The translations under genes and the position numbers were made by a program. Shown here piece by piece: positions 16,976 through 26,984 of a DNA stretch of 64,000 nucleotides. This DNA is from CAVYVZ01 sp963772065. GTDB taxonomy: Bacteria; Acidobacteriota; Vicinamibacteria; Vicinamibacterales; UBA2999. The number at the start of each line of letters is the position of its first letter. The stretch's first letter is position 1. The notes below the pieces were generated by a model. It searched no databases, had not been told where the DNA came from, and saw only the letters and a program-made list of their open reading frames with translations. The stretch is taken from positions 310,001-374,000 of the forward strand of contig CAVYVZ010000008.1 in the NCBI GenBank assembly GCA_963772065.1. The letters run 5' to 3'.

Positions 16976-19170
16976 ATGCCGCGAACGGTTCGACTCTCGG
17001 CGCTCGTCGCCCTCACCGGCGCACTCGGTGCCGCTGCACTAGGAACGACTGCGCTCTCCGGTCAATCCGGCTACACGCCCGCCACGACGAAGGGTGATTG
17101 GACCCACTACACGGCCGACGTTCGCGGATCGAAGTATTCGCCGCTCGACCAGATCACTGCGGCGAACTTCAAGGAGCTCGAAGTCGCCTGGCGATTCAAG
17201 ACCGACAATCTCGGCACGCGCGCGGAGTACAAGCTCGAAGGCACGCCGCTGGCGATCAAGGGAATCCTCTACACCACAGCCGGGACGCGCCGCTCGGTGA
17301 TCGCGCTCGATGGGGCAAGTGGTGAGCTGCTGTGGACCCATCGCTATCCGGAAGGCAAGCGCGGCGCCGCCGCTCCCCGTCAGCTCTCGGGACGCGGTCT
17401 GTCGGTACTGGACCGACGGCAAGGGCGACGAACGGATCTTGTACGTGACGCCGGGCTATCGCCTGATCGCGCTCAACGCGAGAACGGGCCAGATCGTCCC
17501 TTCCTTCGGCACGGGCGGCGTCGTCGACATGAAGGTGGGCGTCACGTACGGCGACGGCAAGCAGATCGACCTCGAGACCGGCGAAATCGGGTTGCACTCG
17601 ACACCGTCGATCGTGAAGGACGTCGTGCTCGTCGGTTCCGCGATGAAGGAAGGCATGACGGTCACCACGCACAACAACACCAAGGGCGTGGCGCGCGCCT
17701 ACGACGTCAGAACCGGCCGGATGCTGTGGCAGTTCAATACGATTCCGCGTCCCGGCGAGTTCGGCAACGAGACCTGGTTGAACAACTCGTGGGCCATCAA
17801 CGGTAACACCGGCGTGTGGACCCAGATCACCGTCGACGAGGAACTCGGGCTGGTGTATCTCCCCGTCGAGTCGCCAACCTCCGACTACTACGGCGGCAAG
17901 CGGCCGGGCAACAACCTGTTCGGCGAGAGTCTCGTCTGCGTGGACCTGAAAACCGGCCAGCGCAAATGGCACTTCCAGTTCGTGCACCATCCAATCTGGG
18001 ATCACGACATGTCGTCCGCGCCGCTCATCGCCGACGTCACGATCGACGGCAAGCCGCGCAAGGTCGTGGCGGTGCCGAGCAAGCAGTCCTACTTGTACGT
18101 CTTCGACCGCGTCACCGGCGACCCGATCTGGCCAATCGTGGAGACGCCGGTTCCCCAGGGCGACGTCCCCGGCGAGTGGTACGCGAAGACGCAACCGATT
18201 CCCACAAAGCCGCCGGCGTACGGCCGTCCGGGGATGAACATTCCCGACGACGTGATCGACTTCACCCCGGAGCTGCGCGCGCAGGGGCTGGAGATGCTGA
18301 AGCGGTACAAGTGGGGCGGCGAATTTCCCCTACAGCGGCACGCTCTACAACCCGCCGATCGTCGGAGACGTCAAGGGAATCCTGGGCGCGGTGAACATTG
18401 GCAATGCGAGCGGCGGGACCAACTGGCCGGGCGCCGGCTACGATCCCGAAACGCACATCGTCTACGCCCAGGCGAACACCTCGTCATTCTCCCCGGAATC
18501 GATCGCGCCGCCGCCGGAAGGTTTCTCGGATATCCCCTACCAAGCCGGCACGGTGGGCCAGCCGTTCCGCGTGCGCGAGGCAGCGGGCACCGGCACGTAC
18601 GCCGACGTGCCGCGACAGCGCGAAGCGCCGGCCCCGGCCGCTGCAACGCCGGCGACGAGCACACCGTCGACGCCCGGCGCCGCGGCGGGTGCCGCAGGAT
18701 TTGCCGGTCGCGGCACCGTGGACGGACTGTCGGTGTTGAAGCCGCCCTACGGGGTCCTCGCCGCCGTTCATCTCGATCGTGGTGAGCTCCTGTGGCAGGT
18801 CCCGCACGGCGACACGCCGGACAACGTGCGGAACCACGCGAAGCTGAAGGGGCTCACCATTCCGAAGACCGGACAGACCGGCAGCGTCGGGCTGATGATC
18901 ACCAAGACACTCGTCGTCCTTGGCGACCCGCAGGTCACGACGACTCCGGAACATCCGCGCGGGGCGATGCTACGCGCGTACGACAAGAAGACCGGAAAAG
19001 AAGTGGGCGCGGTATACATGCCCGCGCAGCAGAGCGGATCGCCGATGACCTATCTCGCCAACGGCCGGCAGCACATCGTGGTCGCCGTGAGCGGCGGCAA
19101 CTACTCCGGCGAGTACATCGCGTTCAAGGCGCCGGATGGCCCGACGACAACTGCCAACCGGCAACCCTAG
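16976..19170 (+). CDS. Secreted PQQ-dependent dehydrogenase (two frame breaks)
   Basis: About 730 residues after repair, with a signal peptide (LVALTGALGAAALGTTALSG). It is an eight-bladed quinoprotein: WTHYTADVRGSKYSPLDQI opens blade 1, followed by YVTPGYRLIALNARTG and GNTGVWTQITVDEELGLVYLPVESP (split), then HHPIWDHDMSSAPLIADV and the closing SGSPMTYLANGRQHIVVAVSGG. A low-complexity Pro/Ala insert lies near residues 540-575. Frame breaks are at 17405 (surplus G before GTAC) and about 18328 (C run). PQQ enzymes oxidise sugars or alcohols in the periplasm; the exact substrate is not readable. The cytochrome c gene 2 bp downstream is the likely electron acceptor. Confidence 0.86.
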
Positions 19171-19172
19171 GC

Positions 19173-19598
19173 ATGCGGCTCATTCCAGCAGCCATTGTCC
19201 TCGTCGCGGCCTTCACGCTGAGCGCCCAGGAGCCGCGGACCGTCTGGAGCGGCGTCTACACTGAGGCGCAGTCGAAGCGCGGCGAAGGGATCTACATCGA
19301 GATGTGCGCCAACTGCCATGGCGCGGAGCTCGAGGGGCTGGACATGTCCCCCGCACTGGCAGGTGCGACCTTCAGCTCGAACTGGAACGATTTGACGATG
19401 GGCGATCTCGCGGATCGAATCCGAATCTCGATGCCCGCGGATCGCCCGGGGACCCTGACGCGCGCGCAGGTTGCCGATGTCATGGCGTTCATGCTGAAGG
19501 CGAACCAATTTCCCACCGGCGGGTCCGACCTTCCGCAGGAGGTTCTCCTCCTCAAGCAGATCAGGATTGTTCCTGAGAAACCCGCGCCAGCGCACTGA
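19173..19598 (+). CDS. Secreted class I c-type cytochrome, partner of the PQQ dehydrogenase
   Basis: 141 residues with a signal peptide (IPAAIVLVAAFTLSAQ). One haem site is present, MCANCHGAELEG (CxxCH), with the axial Met likely in RISMPADRPGTLT and a final helix VADVMAFMLKANQFP. The mono-haem size and fold match the small cytochromes that accept electrons from quinoproteins. The ATG lies 2 bp after the dehydrogenase stop, so the genes are co-transcribed. A short inverted repeat (TCAGCC/GGCTGA) follows the stop. Confidence 0.88.
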   Translation: MRLIPAAIVLVAAFTLSAQEPRTVWSGVYTEAQSKRGEGIYIEMCANCHGAELEGLDMSPALAGATFSSNWNDLTMGDLADRIRISMPADRPGTLTRAQVADVMAFMLKANQFPTGGSDLPQEVLLLKQIRIVPEKPAPAH

Positions 19599-19647
19599 TC
19601 CGAGGTCAGCCGTATTCGTTGGCTGAAAGCGTGCATCTGCGCGCTGG

Positions 19648-21940
19648 GTGGGTTCAGGTCAGCCGTATCACAGCGTCACCACTGCGGCGATCGCGCGCCG
19701 TTTAGCGATCGCATCCCTCATCGCTATCGCTGCGGCGTCCGCGACCATGTGCGGCGGCGAGACGGCCGTCGAAACAATCGTAGGCCCTGATGGCGTCCGG
19801 TGCCAGACCACGCTTGGCGGACCTTCCGCACCGGTTCCACCGAGCGGCGGAGGCCGTCAACGTCAATATCACTGCGTCGCGCGACTGCACATGGACCGCG
19901 GCGAGCGATGTGGCGTGGATGCAGTTGAGTGCCACTTCAGGGCAGGGCACCGCCACTCTCGGCGTCACCGTCGCGGGAAACGAGCTCGGTAGCGCACGGA
20001 CCGGCGGGATCGTCGTCAACAATCAGCGCGTCACCATTTCCCAGCAGGCTCGGCCCTGCACGTATGAGCTGAGAGCCTCGCCGCAGAACGTGGGGGCGGC
20101 TGGCGGACGCGGCAGCGTCTCTATCGATACGCTTGGCGGATGCGCCTGGACCGCCACGAGCTCGGCAGGATGGCTCCGGGTGCTGACCGCGGCCGGAAGC
20201 GGTCCCGGCTCTGCCGAGTTCGACGCCGGTGTCAACGACGGCGCAGCGCGCGACGCCACCATCACGATCGGCGGGCAGACGGTCACGATCACTCAGAGCG
20301 CCGCGAATCAGGGTGGTGGCGGAGGCGGAAATCTCTGTTCGCTCACCCTCGCTCCATCGACGGTGAATGCACCCGCGGCGGGAGGCACAAGCTCCATTTC
20401 GATTGCAGGGCCGCCGACGTGTGACTGGACTGCGACCGTGGCGCCGTCCAGCGCCTCGTGGCTCACGGTCGCGCCCGGCGGTGGACGTGGGTCAGGCTCG
20501 GTCGCCGTCACTTCCGCTCGAAATACCGGAAGCGCGCGAACCGGCACGGTGACGATCGGCGATCAAACCGCGACCGTGAACCAGGCGGCAGCGCCTGCGT
20601 GCACGGCGACGATCAGTCCCACGAGCGCCAGCTTCCCCGCCGTCGGCGGCGATGGAAGCGTGCACGTCACGACGCAGGACGGCTGCGACTGGACCGCCAC
20701 CGGCGGAACACAGTGGACGCAGATCCTCACGCCTCGCGGCACGGGCAGCGGCGACGCGCGCTACGTCGTGGCCGCCAACACGACAGCGACGCCGCGCTCG
20801 ACGACGCTTTCCATCGGCGGGCAGACCCACAGCGTCGCGCAGGAGGCCGCAGCGGTGCAGGCGTGCACCTACACGCTGCAGCCCACGTCGCAGGACCATC
20901 CTTTTGGCGGTGGCCCCGGGAACTTCAGCGTCACGACGCAGGCCAATTGCGCGTGGACTGCATCGAGCGGTCAGGGGTGGGCAACGACCACGTCGAGCGG
21001 CACGGGCAATGGCGCGGTCAGTTACACCGTGCAAGCGAACTCCGGTGGCGCACGCCAGGCCAGCATCACCGTGAGCGGCGGCGGCGGCAGTCAGTCGCAC
21101 AGCGTTACACAGCAAGCCGCGCCGGCGCCGACGTGCACCTACACGCTGCAGCCCACGTCGCAGGACCATCCGTTTGGCGGCGGCCCGGGGAACTTCAGCG
21201 TCACGACGCAGGCCAATTGCGCGTGGACGGCATCGAGCAATCAGGGGTGGGCAACGACCACGTCGAGCGGCACGGGCAATGGCGCGGTCAGTTACTCCGT
21301 GCAGGCGAACTCCGGTGGCGCACGCCAGGCCAGCATCACCGTGAGCGGCGGCGGCGGCAGTCAGTCGCACAGCGTCACACAGCAAGCGGCGCCGGCGCCG
21401 ACGTGCACCTACACGCTGCAGCCCACGTCGCAGGACCATCCGTTTGGCGGCGGCCCGGGGAACTTCAGCGTCACGACGCAGGCCAATTGCGCGTGGACTG
21501 CAGGGAGCAATCAGGGGTGGGCCACGACCTCGTCGAGCGGCACGGGCAATGGCGCGGTCAGTTACACCGTGCAGGCGAATTCCGGTGGCGCGCGCCAGGC
21601 CACCATCACGGTGAGCGGCGGCGGCGGCAGTGCATCGCACAGCGTCACACAGCAAGCGCAGCCGGCGCCGACGTGCACCTACTCGGCCCAACCGGGCAGT
21701 GCGCAGTTTCCGGCGGGGGGAGGCCCCGGCAGCTTCACCGTGGTCACGCAGCAGGGATGTGCCTGGACAGCGTCCGTCTCGGGGGCAAGTTGGATCTCGA
21801 ACGTGACGGCAGCCGGCAACGGACAAGCATCGGTGTCGTACACCGTCCAGGCGAATACGAGTGGCTCGCAGCGCCAGGCGAGCATTACCGTGAACGGCAC
21901 CGGTGGCAGCACGTCGCACACGGTAACGCAGTCGCCCTAA
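19648..21940 (+). CDS. Exported protein of eight tandem BACON domains (one frame break)
   Basis: About 763 residues. A hydrophobic leader (RRLAIASLIAIAAASATMCGG) is followed by eight ~85-90-residue BACON-type Ig-like units. Each has the signature C-x-W-T-A and ends in an ITISQQA/VTQQA-like strand. Units 5-7 are almost identical, even in DNA. BACON domains bind carbohydrate or mucin-like ligands in other exported proteins; nothing catalytic is attached here, so it is probably a surface adhesin or scaffold. The leader and first unit are in different frames; one surplus base near 19850 (GGCGGAGG) explains this. The start is a GTG with no strong ribosome site, so it is uncertain. Confidence 0.75.
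20863..21672 (+). repeat. Three near-identical 270-bp tandem repeats inside the BACON gene
   Basis: The unit starting TGCACCTACACGCTGCAGCC recurs at 20863, 21133 and 21403, an exact 270-bp (90-codon) period. Only scattered substitutions separate the copies. The flanking BACON units are far more diverged, so these three arose by recent duplication or are kept alike by recombination. Confidence 0.95.
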
Positions 21941-21954
21941 TTGCCGCGTGAAGC

Positions 21955-22464
21955 TTAGTTGCTACCTCGCGAGGCCGGAGGTACCAGGCCGTTGAGGCGG
22001 TAATAGACCACGAGCTGTCCGTAGTGCTCGCTCGTGTGGCTGGTGAACGAGCTCCAGAGGCTGGTGGCGCGGGGCTCCGGTGCTGCTGGGGCCTTCTTCA
22101 GCTCCGCAGCCGCTGCGGCCAGGCTCGACTTGAGCACCGCCACGATCGCGGCCTTCGTCGCGTATTGCGCCTTCGGGAGCTCGTTCTGCTTTCCATCGGG
22201 TTTCTCACCGCGCGCCGCCTTTGCTACGTACTCGTTCCAGAACGCGACGTGTCGCAGCACGTCGGCAAAGCTGCGGACCGTGTCCACGGGCTTGTACTCA
22301 TATTTCGCCTCGGGGAACTCTTCGGCCAGCTTCACGACTTTCTCGCCGATCTCGTTCCAGCCGGCCAACAGCACGTCGCGAGTGTTCTCGGGGCGTGGCG
22401 CCTGCTGCGCGTATGCCGGGCCGGCAACAACCGCGAGCGCGAAGATAGGGGCGATGCATCGCAT
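21955..22464 (-). CDS. Exported DinB-family protein
   Basis: 169 residues with a Sec signal (PIFALAVVAGPAYAQQ). The DinB four-helix fold is visible: helix 1 RDVLLAGWNEIGEKVVKLAEE, the metal-site histidine in DVLRHVAFWNEY, and the paired HTSEHYGQLVVYYRLNG near the C-terminus, with conserved ending LVPPASR. The three histidine positions of the family are kept. Most DinB proteins are cytoplasmic metal-dependent thiol transferases; exported copies are common in Acidobacteriota and of unknown role. Confidence 0.85.
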   Translation of the reverse strand: MRCIAPIFALAVVAGPAYAQQAPRPENTRDVLLAGWNEIGEKVVKLAEEFPEAKYEYKPVDTVRSFADVLRHVAFWNEYVAKAARGEKPDGKQNELPKAQYATKAAIVAVLKSSLAAAAAELKKAPAAPEPRATSLWSSFTSHTSEHYGQLVVYYRLNGLVPPASRGSN

Positions 22465-22518
22465 TGAAATCTCCTTCGAACGCTCTTTGCCGCAGGCCGC
22501 GGGAAGGTTTCACGCCGC

Positions 22519-23334
22519 CTAGGCGATTCGTTCGGGTTCCAGCACCTTCTCTACCACGCGCCCGTCAACCACGCTGACGTAGTAGACCTTCGCCTCGGCA
22601 CGCGTGGACACCACCCGTTTGACTGCGTTGTCTTCGAAATAGATCCCGGCGTCGTTGTCGCAGGCGTATCCGGGTTTCATCTGCCCCGAGCCGATCAGCT
22701 TCTGATAGAGCGGCCGCCGCCCCGCCTCGCGATCGTAGTGGGGCGAGTGGCTGCCTTTCAGGAATCCAAGGCACTTCACCGTCGACAGCTCCTTCGGCCT
22801 CGAATCGGTGGTCCCTTCCTCGAACCAGCAGAGGGAACCAGCGCTGGCTCCGCCGAGCACGATTCCACGATCCCATGCCTGCCGGAGCACGTCATCGATG
22901 CCCTGCGCCTTCCAGATCGCCTGCTGGTTGAGCGTGTTGCCACCGGACGCGACGATTCCGTCCATGGAAAGCAGCACTTCGTCCCAGCCCTTGGTCTGCC
23001 GGGTACTCGCAATGAAGCTCTCCTGCACGAGGGGCACGACGTCGAGCGGCGCGCAGTTTCGAAACCACGTGATGATGCCGTCAGGACGATCGGCTGCCGC
23101 GGTCGGCAGGTAACAGAGCCGTGGCCGCTTCTTTCCGGTGAGCGACGCCATGTATTTGATGAACGCTTCCCCGAACCCCCCGCCGGCGATCAGGATCTTG
23201 CGTGTTGCACCGGCGGGCGAGCGCTGCGGCTGTATCCCCTCGGACGCCGGGCCCAGGGCGGAGGGCGGGCGCTGCCTCGAGGCCGCGCCGATCGAAGTCA
23301 GCACGGAGGTGACGAGGAACTCTCTTCTGTTCAT
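22519..23334 (-). CDS. Tat-exported peptidase E-like (S51) protein
   Basis: About 271 residues. MNRREFLVTSVLTSIGAAS is a Tat signal, and an AAAGGG ribosome site precedes this ATG, which decides against the in-frame start nine codons upstream. The S51 core follows: ILIAGGGFGEAFIKYM, IVASGGNTLNQQAIW, the nucleophile elbow VLGGASAGSLCWFEEG, and LGFLKGSHSPHYD with the histidine. S51 enzymes cleave Asp-X dipeptides or cyanophycin. An exported form suggests extracytoplasmic dipeptide or cyanophycin-like polymer turnover (inference). Confidence 0.82.
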   Translation of the reverse strand: MNRREFLVTSVLTSIGAASRQRPPSALGPASEGIQPQRSPAGATRKILIAGGGFGEAFIKYMASLTGKKRPRLCYLPTAAADRPDGIITWFRNCAPLDVVPLVQESFIASTRQTKGWDEVLLSMDGIVASGGNTLNQQAIWKAQGIDDVLRQAWDRGIVLGGASAGSLCWFEEGTTDSRPKELSTVKCLGFLKGSHSPHYDREAGRRPLYQKLIGSGQMKPGYACDNDAGIYFEDNAVKRVVSTRAEAKVYYVSVVDGRVVEKVLEPERIA

Positions 23335-23499
23335 GGTCGGCCCTTTCGTGACATCGGGCATCGCAGAGGGCCCGAGTCCTGGGGGATTGTAGTTTCAGAT
23401 GGGCCTGTCTCCCGAGCCCTCGCCAGGATTGAAGACGCCCCGCGTTCTTAACGCCGGACGTACCGGGTCACGGGCGACTGGTGCAATGACCGGCGGGCG

Positions 23500-24873
23500 T
23501 CAACGGTAGCCGAACAGGGGCGGGAACAGTACAACGACCAGTGCGGCCCACGCGGAGTACACGGGCAAATAAGCGACCTGCCATCGCTCCAGGACCGCAA
23601 ACGAGCAGCGGTGACGCAGGAAGCACGCATAGAACCACGCTGACCCCGCCAGGTTGACGAGCAGAATGAGATTCTCACCGAGAGCTGCCACTCGGTTGGG
23701 AGTGAAGCCAAACTCCGAGATGCGGGCTGCGATCGCCGCGAGCGCCACCCCATCGACCACGAGCGCGCTGACCACGAGGAGCAGCTGCAGGCCGTCGAAG
23801 AAGTCCGGCGGTGCCTGCGGGTCGCGCGCGGACGCGGCGTAAAGCACCAGTCCGACGACGACCGCCAGCAGCAGGTCGAAGCCAATCAGTACCTCCCGCT
23901 TCACGTTGATGGGGTTGCCTGTCCACACCATCGTGGCCAGGAACGCCAGGAGCAGAATCGTGAACAGCGGCGTGAACAGCCTGGTCAGCACCGGTGCCAT
24001 GTTCTCGATGACACTTTGCTTCGCCTCCACAAGCCAGGATCCGATGATGACGGCCCCCGCCGCCCCGCACGGGATCAGCCAGCCCGCGACGAACCACGCA
24101 GGATTCATTTCGATGGCGGAGAACATCATGAACGTAAAGGCGGTGACGACGCCCCCGCCGAGCGCGATCAGCACGTAGTAAATCGCCAGCTCGCCCGAGA
24201 ACCGGACGAAGTTCATGCGCCCACCGTCGGCGAACCAGCGCCCTGCGACATACGCGAAGCCAACGGCTAGCCATAGAGCGATTGGCAAGTGCAGGGCGGT
24301 AAGCACCTCAGTGTCGCCGCCAGTGCGGAAGGGGTAGATATTTGCGAACACAGCCCCCGCCGCGAAGGGCAACGCGAGCCAGAGGCCGGTTGCAACGCCC
24401 CACCCACGCTTCCACAGGAAGTAGACCGTCAGCAGTGGCAAGACGAACAGACTGGCGTTGCGGATGTAGAACGGCGGCAGTTCGTCATCAGGGCTGAGGG
24501 CAATACCGAACAGCGTCGGCACCTTGACGGCCAACGCCACGGCAACCACAAGGCCCAGGACGACGAACGTCTCGGCGTAGGAGGTTTTCGCCGACTCCTC
24601 ACCGTCGGGCGCAATGACCAACTGCTTCCACAGTCGCTCGGAGTGCGCGCGCGCGAACTCGCGTGACAGCGCATCGAGGCTGCCCATGCGCTTGACTGCG
24701 ACTAGAAACGCTTCATCCCCAGCCAGGCCGGCCTCGGTGAGCGCCACCAGCTGGTCGCGCAGATGTCCCTCGAGCTCCTCCACGTCGGGGCCGTTCAGAG
24801 CCTGCCGGCGGCGTAAGTACGCCCGCCACTGCGCGACTTGCTCCTCGAGCGGTTGATCGGTGAAGGTCGTCAT
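23500..24873 (-). CDS. Permease-prefix-domain membrane protein coupled to PadR
   Basis: 457 residues. The N-terminal ~90 residues are the permease prefix domain (VEELEGHLRDQLVALTEAGL, then FLVAVKRMGSLDALSREF). About ten hydrophobic helices follow, with no ABC FtsX or MacB domain. The start ATG overlaps the PadR stop (ATGA), so expression follows PadR. In acidobacteria the prefix domain usually heads an MacB-type permease under PadR control; here it heads an unrelated polytopic domain, so transport activity is not shown. It is probably a membrane-stress or efflux-related protein under PadR repression (inference). Confidence 0.72.
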   Translation of the reverse strand: MTTFTDQPLEEQVAQWRAYLRRRQALNGPDVEELEGHLRDQLVALTEAGLAGDEAFLVAVKRMGSLDALSREFARAHSERLWKQLVIAPDGEESAKTSYAETFVVLGLVVAVALAVKVPTLFGIALSPDDELPPFYIRNASLFVLPLLTVYFLWKRGWGVATGLWLALPFAAGAVFANIYPFRTGGDTEVLTALHLPIALWLAVGFAYVAGRWFADGGRMNFVRFSGELAIYYVLIALGGGVVTAFTFMMFSAIEMNPAWFVAGWLIPCGAAGAVIIGSWLVEAKQSVIENMAPVLTRLFTPLFTILLLAFLATMVWTGNPINVKREVLIGFDLLLAVVVGLVLYAASARDPQAPPDFFDGLQLLLVVSALVVDGVALAAIAARISEFGFTPNRVAALGENLILLVNLAGSAWFYACFLRHRCSFAVLERWQVAYLPVYSAWAALVVVLFPPLFGYR

Positions 24874-25208
24874 ACTGTGCACGCCTCCATCCAGATCCCC
24901 CGCAGGGTACTGTCCACGGCCTTCCATTGTTGCCGCTGGGCTGCGAGCTGCGCCCGACCTTCTTTCGTGATCCGGTAGTACTTGCGCCTGCGGCCGTTCT
25001 CGGACGCCGCCCACTTCGCCGCGACATGACCTTGGCGCTCAAGCCGGTGAAGCACGGGATAGAGCATGCCGTCGGTCCACTGCAGGTGCCCGCCTGACAA
25101 CTCGGCCACTCGCTTGATGATGGCGTAGCCGTAACTGTCGCCTTCGGCAAGGATGGCGAGCACGAGCGGCGTGGCGGAAGCCGCAACCAGGTCCTTGCTC
25201 ATGTCCAT
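24870..25208 (-). CDS. PadR-family transcriptional repressor
   Basis: 112 residues, a minimal PadR. The winged helix is LVLAILAEGDSYGYAIIKRV with GGHLQWTDGMLYPVLHRLE, and the wing is GRRRKYYRITKEGRAQLA. A short dimerisation helix ends the protein. The start is ATG 25208 (MDMSKDL) or the ATG six bases on; either is within about 4-10 nt of the predicted transcription start, so the mRNA is nearly leaderless. It is translationally coupled to the membrane protein downstream. An inverted repeat inside its own promoter suggests autoregulation. Confidence 0.9.
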   Translation of the reverse strand: MDMSKDLVAASATPLVLAILAEGDSYGYAIIKRVAELSGGHLQWTDGMLYPVLHRLERQGHVAAKWAASENGRRRKYYRITKEGRAQLAAQRQQWKAVDSTLRGIWMEACTV

Positions 25209-25218
25209 ACGTAGAAGT

Positions 25219-25247
25219 TTTATACATTGCGGCTCTATGTATGTCAA
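25219..25247 (-). promoter_or_regulatory. padR promoter with an embedded inverted-repeat operator
   Basis: On the minus strand: -35 TTGACA (25242-25247, perfect), a 17-bp spacer, and -10 TATAAA (25219-25224). The inverted repeat ATACAT-N9-ATGTAT (25222-25242) fills the spacer and touches both boxes, and resembles PadR-type operators (ATGTAT half-sites). Bound repressor would exclude RNA polymerase. Confidence 0.8.
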
Positions 25248-25281
25248 CAACTGGGGTCGAGCGCCTCGATCGATGAAGTCT

Positions 25282-26223
25282 TCAAAACGCACTCGCCCAG
25301 CGCAGCACGCGGAGCGCTCGAAGGGTGTTCCAGCGGCTCGGCTCGCCGGCGCGGCCTTCCATCTCGAAGTGCACCGGACCCGGATGCGGGTTCTCGAGCG
25401 GCCACCGTCCGTGTTCGTCGCGCTTCTTGCGCACCAGATCGATCGCCTCGGCCATGCGCCCGTCGGGGGCGACGCCGGCGCGCCGCAGGTAGTCCAGTCC
25501 CCACAGGATGTCGTAGTGCCAGCGCGTGGGGAACGAAATCTGGGTCCACGCCGGTTTGATTCCGGTCTTGCGGTCCGTTTCGATGATCTGTCCGGTTGAT
25601 CGCGATCGGAACAGCCGGCGCTCGAGGAGGTACTCCTGTCCGCGAAGGCGAGCGCCAGTGACGTCGGGCCTCGGACCCTTCGCCGTCTCGTATTCCAGCA
25701 GTCCTTCGAGCACACAGATCGTCGTGTGGAACGACGATCGCCGGCTGCGCGGGGCATCGCAGTTCCAGCCGCCGTCGCTCAACTGCTCCTGGAGCAGACG
25801 GTCGGCGAGACGATCGCGTGCTTCGCCGAAATACGCGCCGATCGCCAGCACCCGTCCGTTGATACAGGGCTCGACCTCGCCTTCGAAGAACGGCGCGTCG
25901 CCGAACTCGTGGCCCCAGGTGCAGCGGTCGCGCACCTGGTCGATGGCCCTTCGCACCCGATCGCTCGTCGGGTCCACACCGAGATCTCGCAACAGCTGAA
26001 GCGTGTCCTTGGTGGAGATCCAGGCGCGCGGTACGAACGCCGCGCCGGCCCAATGGCCGTCCGATCCTTGAAGATCCAGCAGGCGAGCCCCCCAACCCTC
26101 CGCGGCCACACGGGATCGCTCACGCGCAACGGTCGCGTCCGGCTCGGCGATCAGGTCGCGCATGACCTGCCACCGAATCGACGGATCCGAGTCGAGCAGC
26201 CACTCGATGACGCTCATCCGCAT
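25282..26223 (-). CDS. Prenyltransferase/squalene-cyclase-repeat-like protein
   Basis: About 313 residues without a signal peptide. It has alpha-barrel repeats of the terpenoid cyclase/prenyltransferase type, seen as WGHEFGDAPFFEGE, LQEQLSDGGWNCDAP (the QxxxGxW repeat) and a late RWHYDILWGLDYLRRAG. It lacks the DXDD or DCTAE acids of true squalene or oxidosqualene cyclases, so it is probably non-cyclising. This family is common as a hypothetical protein near DNA-damage or stress genes. Its stop lies about 35 bp before the padR promoter, on the same strand. Function is unknown. Confidence 0.7.
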   Translation of the reverse strand: MRMSVIEWLLDSDPSIRWQVMRDLIAEPDATVARERSRVAAEGWGARLLDLQGSDGHWAGAAFVPRAWISTKDTLQLLRDLGVDPTSDRVRRAIDQVRDRCTWGHEFGDAPFFEGEVEPCINGRVLAIGAYFGEARDRLADRLLQEQLSDGGWNCDAPRSRRSSFHTTICVLEGLLEYETAKGPRPDVTGARLRGQEYLLERRLFRSRSTGQIIETDRKTGIKPAWTQISFPTRWHYDILWGLDYLRRAGVAPDGRMAEAIDLVRKKRDEHGRWPLENPHPGPVHFEMEGRAGEPSRWNTLRALRVLRWASAF

Positions 26224-26339
26224 ACTCTAGTCTTAGGCCAGGTAACAGCCGGATTCCGCGATGTGATCGCTGTGACGAGGGCGGACGGCCGGAACGCTCG
26301 CCCTTGGCGACGGGACAAGAGTAATCTGGCAAGACAGAC

Positions 26340-26966
26340 ATGGGCGAGCTTCCCCGAGTTCGGCCGAAATCTCGCAAGGCATGGCGGGACTGGCTCCAGA
26401 AGAATCATGCATCGTCTACCGGTGTGTGGCTCGTCTATGCAAAGAAGCACTCTGGGCTGCCGTCGCTGACCTACAACGACGCCGTTGAAGAGGCGCTCTG
26501 CTTCGGATGGATCGACAGCAAGATCAATCCCATTGACGATGCCTTCTACCGGCAGATGTTCACACCACGGAAGCTGAAGAGCGCCTGGTCCCCGTTGAAC
26601 AAAACGCGAGTCGAACGACTACAGGCTGCCGGGCTGATGACGCCTGCTGGCCTCGCAATGGTCAAGGCGGCGAAGAAGTCGGGCACTTGGGACGCGATGA
26701 AACACGTCGAGGAACTGACCGTCCCGCCGGATTTGGAGAAGGCGATCAAGGCCAACCCGGACGCCAGCCGCAACTGGTTGTCTTACAGTGCGAGCCGGCG
26801 GAAAGGTGTTCTCTACCGCCTGGCCGGCGCCAAGCGGCCCGATACCCGCGCGAGGTACCTTCAGGAGATCATTGAGAACATGGCCCGCAATATGTCCCGA
26901 GCGGAACGCATGGAGAGGGCCGGGTTCCGACCGAAGCCGAAGTCCTCACGGCCAGCGAAGCATTAG
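26340..26966 (+). CDS. YdeI/OmpD-associated-family protein
   Basis: 208 residues. Family hallmarks are the N-terminal KSRKAWRDWLQKNHASSTGVW, ALCFGWIDSKINPIDDAFY, FTPRKLKSAWSPLNKTRVERL and, near the end, ASRRKGVLYRLAGAKRPDTRA. The C-terminus is basic and proline-rich. YdeI proteins are linked to bacteriocin or peptide protection in enterobacteria; the mechanism is unknown. It is a single gene convergent with the Tad-associated ATPase gene. Confidence 0.83.
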   Translation: MGELPRVRPKSRKAWRDWLQKNHASSTGVWLVYAKKHSGLPSLTYNDAVEEALCFGWIDSKINPIDDAFYRQMFTPRKLKSAWSPLNKTRVERLQAAGLMTPAGLAMVKAAKKSGTWDAMKHVEELTVPPDLEKAIKANPDASRNWLSYSASRRKGVLYRLAGAKRPDTRARYLQEIIENMARNMSRAERMERAGFRPKPKSSRPAKH

Positions 26967-26984
26967 CCAGCCCCGCCCAGCGGC

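Noticed and set aside
20458..21951. Open frames on both strands across the BACON gene
   Set aside because: Their repeats simply mirror the 270-bp DNA repeat; only the BACON frame gives a recognisable domain family.
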